Shown here piece after piece: positions 58,747-64,000 of a stretch of DNA of 64,000 bases (position 1 is its first letter; every line of letters starts with the position of its first letter). This stretch comes from Arenimonas maotaiensis (GTDB lineage Bacteria > Pseudomonadota > Gammaproteobacteria > Xanthomonadales > Xanthomonadaceae): contig NZ_BMFO01000001.1 of the NCBI RefSeq assembly GCF_014638745.1, forward strand, positions 372,001-436,000, read 5' to 3'. The notes beneath the pieces are model-generated. The model worked only from the letters and a program-made list of their open reading frames with translations, searched no databases and was not told the origin of the DNA. A program made the position numbers and the translations under genes.

Positions 58747-59792
58747 GCCGTACCGCCGATTTCGCCGATACCCTGCTAGGCTGGCATGCCCGCCACGGCC
58801 GGCATGATTTGCCATGGCAGCACCCGCGCACGCCTTACCGGGTCTGGGTCTCGGAAATCATGCTGCAGCAGACCCAGGTCAAGACCGTCATCCCCTATTT
58901 CAACGTCTTCATGCAGCGTTTCCCCACGCTCACGGCCCTGGCCGAGGCGCCGGAGGCGGCGGTGATGCAGCACTGGGCGGGACTGGGCTATTACGCTCGG
59001 GCGCGCAACCTGCACCGCGCCGCGCAGCAATGCCTGGCGTCGCACGGCGGCGAACTGCCCGAGGACTTCGATGCCCTGCTCGCCCTGCCCGGCATCGGGC
59101 GCTCGACCGCCGGCGCGATCCTCAGCCAGGCACATGGCCGGCGCCACGCCATCCTCGACGGCAACGTGAAGCGGGTGCTGACCCGCTTCTTCGCCATCGA
59201 CGGCGACCCGTCCAGCGCCGCGGTTTCGGCGCGCCTGTGGCGCACCGCCGAATCGCTGTTGCCCGCCACGCGCATGGCCGACTACACCCAGGCGCTGATG
59301 GATCTGGGCGCCACGCTGTGCACGCGCGCCAAGCCCGGCTGCGGCGTCTGCCCGTTGGCGCCGCAATGCCAGGCGCAACGCAGCGGCACAGTCGCGCAAT
59401 ACCCGGAGCGCAAGACGCGCAAGCCGGTGCCGGACCGCGACATCCACATGCTGGTGCTGCAACGCAAGGACGGCGCGGTGCTGCTCGAACGCCGGCCGGG
59501 CAGCGGCATCTGGGGCGGCCTGCATTCGCTGCCGGAAGCGGCCGACGAAACCGCGGCCCGGCGTCTGGCCAAGCGTCTGGCCCGTGGCGTCGGCGGCGAT
59601 CCCGATTGCCTGCCGCCGTTCACGCATGTATTCAGCCATTTCCGGCTGAACGTCCGCGCCCTGCATTGGCGCGGCTGCACACCGAACGCGGCAATCGCCG
59701 ATAATGACGCGCTAAGCTGGCTGGCGCCGCACGAGTGGCCGCGCATCGGCCTGCCCGCCCCGATTAAAACCCTGCTTCAGGACCTGCCATGA
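58743..59792 (+). CDS. mutY: A/G-specific adenine DNA glycosylase
   Basis: 349 aa. MutY removes A mispaired with 8-oxoG. Catalytic residues Glu38 ([12 protein letters not shown]) and Asp139 (LDGNVKRVL), the HhH motif [12 protein letters not shown] and the 4Fe-4S cluster Cys193, Cys200, Cys203, Cys209 are present, then a C-terminal NUDIX-like domain. It starts with TTG (58743) overlapping the ftsY stop as TTGA, an unusual start codon. Confidence 0.95.
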   Translation: MSRTADFADTLLGWHARHGRHDLPWQHPRTPYRVWVSEIMLQQTQVKTVIPYFNVFMQRFPTLTALAEAPEAAVMQHWAGLGYYARARNLHRAAQQCLASHGGELPEDFDALLALPGIGRSTAGAILSQAHGRRHAILDGNVKRVLTRFFAIDGDPSSAAVSARLWRTAESLLPATRMADYTQALMDLGATLCTRAKPGCGVCPLAPQCQAQRSGTVAQYPERKTRKPVPDRDIHMLVLQRKDGAVLLERRPGSGIWGGLHSLPEAADETAARRLAKRLARGVGGDPDCLPPFTHVFSHFRLNVRALHWRGCTPNAAIADNDALSWLAPHEWPRIGLPAPIKTLLQDLP

Positions 59793-60055
59793 GCCGAACC
59801 GTATTCTGCGAAAAGACCCGAACCGAAACCGACGGCCTGGATTTCGCGCCGTGGCCGGGCGAGCTCGGCAAGCGCGTGTTCAACCACATCGGCAAAGCCG
59901 CCTGGACCGAGTGGCTGGCGCATCAGACCATGCTGATCAACGAGAACCGGCTGTCGCCGCTGGACCCGAAGCACCGCGCCTTCCTGCAGGCGGAAATGGA
60001 GAAGTTCCTGTTCGGTGCCGGCTCGGACAAGCCCGAAGGCTATACCCCGGCCTGA
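59789..60055 (+). CDS. yggX: Probable Fe(2+)-trafficking protein YggX
   Basis: 88 aa, full length. The start SRTVFCEKT with conserved Cys7 and the [27 protein letters not shown] region are diagnostic of YggX, a small protein linked to iron trafficking and protection of Fe-S clusters. The ATG overlaps the mutY stop (ATGA). The pairing mutY-yggX is conserved in gammaproteobacteria. Confidence 0.95.
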   Translation: MSRTVFCEKTRTETDGLDFAPWPGELGKRVFNHIGKAAWTEWLAHQTMLINENRLSPLDPKHRAFLQAEMEKFLFGAGSDKPEGYTPA

Positions 60056-60496
60056 TCAGGCCGGCTTGGCGGCCGCTTTGGCGGCTTCGCGCTTGGCCTT
60101 CTGCGCTGCTTTCATGGCCTTGACGTCGACCGGGCGGATTTCGATGATGCGGCAGCGGTTGCCACGCACGACGATCGCGTCCAGGCGTACGTTCAGGCTG
60201 GAAGAGGAATTGTCGACGCCGAGCTTGAATGCGCTCGGCATGTCCGGACAGAAGTCCTCGATCTTCACCAGGTAGGCGCGGTTGAGCGATTCGTACAGCA
60301 ACAGGGTGTCGCTGCCCAGCGGTTCGAAGTCGTAAAAGCGGCTGAAGCGAACCGAGGACTGGGGCTCGCCGGCGAAGCCGGTGACGAATTCCCGGCGTTC
60401 GTCCATGCGCGTCTGGCGGTCGGTCTTGGTGGTGGCGGCCGAGGCGGCGGTGGCGATCAGGATGGACAACAACATTGCGGCGGATTGGCGGATCAT
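60056..60496 (-). CDS. DUF6491-type secreted protein
   Basis: 146 aa with a signal peptide (about 1-21, AASA). The mature region contains RFSRFYDFEPLGSDTLLLYE and YLVKIEDFCPDM, matching a small family of unknown function found mostly in Lysobacterales (DUF6491). The C-terminus ends in a Lys/Ala-rich stretch (AKREAAKAAAKPA). The stop lies directly against the yggX stop. ATG 60496 has moderate ribosome-binding potential. Confidence 0.7.
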   Translation of the reverse strand: MIRQSAAMLLSILIATAASAATTKTDRQTRMDERREFVTGFAGEPQSSVRFSRFYDFEPLGSDTLLLYESLNRAYLVKIEDFCPDMPSAFKLGVDNSSSSLNVRLDAIVVRGNRCRIIEIRPVDVKAMKAAQKAKREAAKAAAKPA

Positions 60497-60598
60497 GGCA
60501 CGGCCCCCTGGGTTCGGTTTGCTCCAAGCTAGCAAAGGCCGGACGGACGCGCCAGAGCCGATACAGTGCCGTTCAGTCGGGCGTCAGCCAGGAAAAGC

Positions 60599-60627
60599 TT
60601 GCATGTCGTCGGCCGAGGACATACAAT
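60599..60627 (+). promoter_or_regulatory. Probable promoter of the tRNA-Phe gene
   Basis: TTGCAT (60599-60604), 17 bp, TACAAT (60622-60627) is a good sigma-70-type promoter placing the start about 7 nt before the tRNA at 60641. Confidence 0.6.
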
Positions 60628-60640
60628 AGAACGCCTGAAT

Positions 60641-60716
60641 GGCCAATTAGCTCAGTTGGTAGAGCAAGGGATTGAAAATCCCTGTGTCCTTGGTTCGATT
60701 CCGAGATTGGCCACCA
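60641..60716 (+). tRNA. tRNA-Phe (anticodon GAA)
   Basis: 76 nt with CCA encoded. Acceptor GGCCAAT/ATTGGCC (60641-60647 with 60706-60712), D-stem GCTC/GAGC, anticodon stem AGGGA/TCCCT with loop TTGAAAA (anticodon GAA at 60674-60676) and T-arm CTTGG/CCGAG around TTCGATT. All four stems pair. The discriminator base is A (60713). A terminator follows 9 nt downstream. Confidence 0.97.
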
Positions 60717-60724
60717 CTATTCAG

Positions 60725-60751
60725 AAAAAACCCCGCCTCGGCGGGGTTTTT
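60725..60751. terminator. Intrinsic terminator after tRNA-Phe (bidirectional)
   Basis: AAAAAACCCCGCC-TC-GGCGGGGTTTTT between the tRNA and the convergent CapA gene (stop at 60780). Confidence 0.88.
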
Positions 60752-60779
60752 ATTTGCCCGATTAAGGGAATCCGCCGAC

Positions 60780-62159
60780 TCAGGGCGACTCGGCCGGCAG
60801 CACCACCTCGCCGTACCAGCCCTTGATCTCGATGCGGGTGCCGTACGGCGCCGACAGGCGCTGCACGGTGGCCAGGATCTCGGCGCCGCGGCGGTCGTTG
60901 GCCAGCTTCGGCACGCCGTACAGCGGGCCCTCGTCGTCGATGGTGACCGGAATCAGCTGCAGCTTCTTCAGCCGGCCGTCGTTCATCACCATGCGCGCCA
61001 TCACCGCTTCCATCACTTCCGGCGAATCGCGGCGGTCGAACACCGAGACGTTGGTCGGACGCGGCATTTCGCTGTCGCGCTGGTGCACGATGTCGACCGG
61101 GATGGCTTCGGGCGTGCGGTACTGGTAGATGAAGTTCGACAGGCTGTACAGGATCGGCTTGCCTTTGTAGAACTCGATGCCGCGCAGCACGTGCGGGCCG
61201 TGGCCGAGCACCATGTCGGCGCCGCTGTCGACGGCGCGGCGGAACAGCATCTCCTCGGTCGGCGGCGTCCGGTTCTGGATGCCGTTGATGCGCGCGTGGC
61301 TGACGTCGTGCACGTGCAGGGCGACGATGACCTGGTCGTTCTTGCGTTTGGCCAGGATGATGTCGTCGTCCATCGCGGTCAGGTCCGAGGTCAGCAGGCC
61401 CTCCACCGATTCGACCTGCCCCGGACCGCGGCTGAGCGTGACCTTGGCCGGATCGATGGTGGCCAGCGACGGCGCGTCCGGATCGCGGCTGCGGTAGCGG
61501 TCGTGCCAGAAGCGCATGTACGACAGCATGGCGAAGCGGGTCCGCGCGTGCAGCGGCGAGATCACCGCCGGTTTGTGCGCCTCGGCCAGGGTATCGCCGG
61601 CGCCGGCGTAGCTGATGCCGCTGTGGTCGAGCACGTGCAGGTGCTCGCGCAGGCCTTCCTGGCCGAAGTCGAGCGTGTGGTTGTTGGCCAGGCTGACCAG
61701 GTTGATGCCGGTGCGCGCGACCTCCCAGACGAATTCCGGCGGCGCGCGGAAATTGTAGAACGGCTTCAGCAGCTCGGGCTTGGAGTTGATCGGGAACTCC
61801 ATGTTGCCGTAGGCGATGTCGGCTTCCTGCATCAGGCGCAGCAGCTGCTTGCGCTCCGGGTCCTGCAGGTGGGTGATCGGCTCGTTGAAGATCATGTCGC
61901 CGACCGCGGTCAGGATGACGTCGCCCGGCTCTTCCACCAGCAGGGCGTCGATGCGCTTTTTCCAGTCGATGCGCGAGCGCGGCTCGGCCGGACGCACGCG
62001 GTGGTTGTAGACCGAGGTGGCCTCCTGGCGCGTCGAAGTGATGGTGCCCGGTAAGCTGCGTGTCGCCTGCGCGGCCATCGCCTCGCAGGTCATGGCGGAC
62101 AAGATCGACAGGCAGCATGCGGCCAAGGCATGTCGAAGCAGCGGAGAAGTGGTCGGCAT
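60780..62159 (-). CDS. CapA-family protein
   Basis: 459 aa with a signal peptide (about 1-29). The body is the PGA_cap domain, a metallophosphatase-like fold: TAVGDMIFNEPI, IAYGNMEFPIN, SLANNHTLDFG and the HGPHVLRGIEFYKGKPILYSLSNF block are the family hallmarks. CapA proteins act in poly-gamma-glutamate capsule export in bacilli, but proteobacterial members are uncharacterised and no capB/capC is nearby. Location is probably periplasmic. Confidence 0.85.
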   Translation of the reverse strand: MPTTSPLLRHALAACCLSILSAMTCEAMAAQATRSLPGTITSTRQEATSVYNHRVRPAEPRSRIDWKKRIDALLVEEPGDVILTAVGDMIFNEPITHLQDPERKQLLRLMQEADIAYGNMEFPINSKPELLKPFYNFRAPPEFVWEVARTGINLVSLANNHTLDFGQEGLREHLHVLDHSGISYAGAGDTLAEAHKPAVISPLHARTRFAMLSYMRFWHDRYRSRDPDAPSLATIDPAKVTLSRGPGQVESVEGLLTSDLTAMDDDIILAKRKNDQVIVALHVHDVSHARINGIQNRTPPTEEMLFRRAVDSGADMVLGHGPHVLRGIEFYKGKPILYSLSNFIYQYRTPEAIPVDIVHQRDSEMPRPTNVSVFDRRDSPEVMEAVMARMVMNDGRLKKLQLIPVTIDDEGPLYGVPKLANDRRGAEILATVQRLSAPYGTRIEIKGWYGEVVLPAESP

Positions 62160-62196
62160 GGCGGAATCCCGTGTGTTATGGCGTGTTATCGTTCCT

Positions 62197-62222
62197 GAAA
62201 AAAGCCCCGCTGCGCAGGGCTT
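62197..62222 (-). terminator. Terminator for the 3-hydroxybutyrate oligomer hydrolase-like gene
   Basis: On the minus strand AAGCCC-TGCGCAGCG-GGGCTT is followed by a T-run (A-run at 62198-62203 on the plus strand). It lies 15 bp after the hydrolase stop. Confidence 0.6.
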
Positions 62223-62236
62223 CGATCGTCACCATC

Positions 62237-64000
62237 CTAGAGGCCTAGGCTTTCCGCCGTCAATGGCTGCAGACCGCCGGCGCCGGCTTTGCGCGGCACC
62301 GGCGTAATCGTGCGGCTGTCCGGCAGCGGCTTGGACTCGGCGATCGCGGCCCAGACCGCATCCAGGCCGCGGTAGGCATAGGGCATCAACGGCACGTACT
62401 GCGTGGCCAGCACCGGCTGCGCCAAGAAGGCGTCGAAATGCTGGGCGTGTTGTACCTGCCAATAGCGCACCGACGGCCGCGACTTGCCGGCCCAGGCGGC
62501 ATACGCGCCGCCGCTGAAGGCTTCCGGCACCAGGCCGTCGTCCGCGCCGTGGATGACCAGCACCGGCAGGCCTTTGGCCGGTAGCTTGGCCTGGGTCGCG
62601 GTAATCGATTGACGCAAAGCTTGGGCTTCAGCGTCATTGCCGGTCCACAGCGCGCGCAGGCATTTCAGTCCGGCGAACGCGGCATCGTTGCCGGTGGCTT
62701 GGCCGTCGACGATGCCGACGCCGACCGAAGGCGGAATGCCGGTGCTGTCGCTCCACCACAGCGCGCGCTCGGCCTCTGCGGCCATGCGCGGTTTGCCGGC
62801 GGCGTCCAGCGTGTCGAAACGGTAACCACAGGGCATGTCGTCCGGGCCGCTGCGCAGGTAGGCCGAGGCGTAGGTCACCGCCACCGCGCGCCAGAGATCG
62901 AAGGCGGTGCTGACCGCACCGGCCGCCACAGCCTCACGCCGCCAACCGGCGGCGCGTAACATCGCCCAAGCCGCTTCGGCCTGCGCCTGCGGCGTGTCGG
63001 CGGCAAGCATGCCATCGGCTTTCAACGAGGCGCAGCGCAGGGTGCCGGCCGCGGACTTGACGCCGCCGGGCCGGGCATAGGCTACGGTATCGAAATCGGC
63101 CGCATTCAAGGCGCAAGGCATCAGCAACGCCGCTTCGGTGCTGTAGTCGTACAGCGGACGGCTGCCCGGCGCGTGGATGTTCGGCGACACCGCCACCACA
63201 CCGTCCAGCCAGTTGCCCGGCAATTCGGCCGCGCGCAGCACCGCGCCGGCGCCGTTGGACACGCCGACCGCCAGCGTGCGCGTGTTCTTGGTCGTGAACG
63301 GCGCCGCATGCGGGAAGCGGCTGTCGAGCGTGGCCAGCGCGTATTCGCTGGCCTGTTGCACATAGCGGCCCCAATCGGCCTCCGGGTTGTCGCCCGAGTG
63401 CGCGTGCTTGACCGCGATGCTCTTGGCGCCGGTGGGATATACAAATTCCTTCGGGGTGCCGTCGCGGCTCAGATGGCCGTCCACGGCGTAGCCTTCGCCC
63501 TCGGCGGCCAGAAATCCGGTGCCGGCGCCTTTGTCGGTATAGGCCACGGCGCAACCATGGTTCAGGCCCCAGGCGCCGGCCAACGCGATGGCGCCGTAGA
63601 TGCCGCGCGAGCCGCTGGACGCGGTGACCACCAGGCAGCGTTTGTCCAAGTCATAGTTGTCGGGAATCTGCACCATCACCCGGTGCGGTTGTGTGTTGCC
63701 TTTGAAACGCAGCAGCGCGCTGTATTCGCGGCCCGGCACCGGCGCGATGCGGCCGTACCAGTCGCCGTAGCCGCCGCCGGGAGCAAGATCGGCGATGCCG
63801 CGCCAATTGGCCCAGAGCGCACGCTGGCGCAGCAGCTCGGCGGAGGTCTCGCCGGCGGGTGCCGTCGGATTGCGCAGGCCGTCCAAACCAAGGCCGGCCG
63901 ACAGCAGATCGGCATGCGTGTGCAGGCTTTGGGCCAGCGGCACCGGACCGCGCGCAACGGCCAGTGACGCGGTGCCGGCAAGCAATATGCCGGCGATGAG
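62237..64000 (-). CDS. 3-hydroxybutyrate oligomer hydrolase-like protein (5' end outside window)
   Basis: At least 588 codons; the open frame runs out at 64000, so the true start lies beyond. The N-terminal visible residues (IAGILLAGTASLAVA) look like a signal peptide. The rest matches the large extracellular D-(-)-3-hydroxybutyrate oligomer hydrolase family: residues with VVTASSGSRGIYGAIALAG, the nucleophile serine in GVSNGAG, CALNAADFDT and HGADDGLVPEAF near the C-terminus. It would degrade soluble PHB oligomers outside the cytoplasm. A terminator follows on the same strand. Confidence 0.8.
   Translation of the reverse strand, partial: LIAGILLAGTASLAVARGPVPLAQSLHTHADLLSAGLGLDGLRNPTAPAGETSAELLRQRALWANWRGIADLAPGGGYGDWYGRIAPVPGREYSALLRFKGNTQPHRVMVQIPDNYDLDKRCLVVTASSGSRGIYGAIALAGAWGLNHGCAVAYTDKGAGTGFLAAEGEGYAVDGHLSRDGTPKEFVYPTGAKSIAVKHAHSGDNPEADWGRYVQQASEYALATLDSRFPHAAPFTTKNTRTLAVGVSNGAGAVLRAAELPGNWLDGVVAVSPNIHAPGSRPLYDYSTEAALLMPCALNAADFDTVAYARPGGVKSAAGTLRCASLKADGMLAADTPQAQAEAAWAMLRAAGWRREAVAAGAVSTAFDLWRAVAVTYASAYLRSGPDDMPCGYRFDTLDAAGKPRMAAEAERALWWSDSTGIPPSVGVGIVDGQATGNDAAFAGLKCLRALWTGNDAEAQALRQSITATQAKLPAKGLPVLVIHGADDGLVPEAFSGGAYAAWAGKSRPSVRYWQVQHAQHFDAFLAQPVLATQYVPLMPYAYRGLDAVWAAIAESKPLPDSRTITPVPRKAGAGGLQPLTAESLGL

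Overview
The window is about 64 kb of densely packed, high-GC chromosomal DNA with no phage, plasmid, insertion sequence or CRISPR signature. Gene content and order (queA-tgt-yajC-secD-secF, folC-SPOR-purF, gltX-zur, ftsY-mutY-yggX, bTHX, ExoD, a DUF6491-type protein, TonB receptors) suggest a gammaproteobacterium of the Lysobacterales (Xanthomonadales) type. This is inferred from gene content and not from a phylogenetic marker.

Left part (1-16.2 kb): the first codons of gabT, a peroxiredoxin with a lysine/alanine-rich tail, an EamA exporter, and then a three-gene redox operon: a membrane-anchored FAD/2Fe-2S reductase, a small histidine-rich membrane protein and a membrane-anchored decaheme cytochrome c. 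An exact FNR/Anr-type site sits at the class II position of its promoter. Next is a catabolic block that converges on glutamate. hutF, a DUF1275 gene and hutU lie on the minus strand. A CaiB-type CoA-transferase, hutI, pxpB, pxpC, pxpA, the two DUF969/DUF979 genes (probable 5-oxoproline transporter) and pcp lie on the plus strand, nearly all overlapping by 4-17 nt. HutF lacks the usual N-terminal segment. hutH and hutG are not in the window.

Middle (16.2-45 kb): bTHX with a Lys/Ala tail; a Zur circuit (znuD-like receptor and a MerC-like membrane protein flanking two Zur-type operators, with zur itself 5 kb away behind gltX); small-molecule genes (thrE, GST, GNAT, cyclophilin, lpxH); a minus-strand series serA - phosphatase - folC - SPOR - purF - DUF455 that lacks cvpA; an M13 peptidase; a protein that looks like RapA without its ATPase motor; rhomboid protease; alkyltransferase-like protein; pit/DUF47 phosphate uptake with a possible Pho box; CNNM/CorC, ExoD, TrmJ, SuhB, two TM2 proteins with a DUF2752 protein, and an SDR.

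Right part (45-64 kb): secF, secD, yajC, tgt, queA (minus strand); an unassigned class III aminotransferase; a yeast-type cytosine deaminase; a ferredoxin-ggt-MBL-MAPEG run; coaD, rsmD; ftsY-mutY-yggX; tRNA-Phe(GAA); a CapA-family protein; and a 3-hydroxybutyrate oligomer hydrolase-like gene cut by the window end.

Translational coupling (ATGA, GTGA and TTGA overlaps) is pervasive. Several genes have a -10-like hexamer 6-8 nt before the start codon and no Shine-Dalgarno sequence, which suggests leaderless mRNAs. The strongest leads for something undescribed are the FNR-type decaheme operon and the motor-less RapA-like protein. No intergenic stretch exceeds 300 bases; the largest (32604-32898) is described in the feature list.
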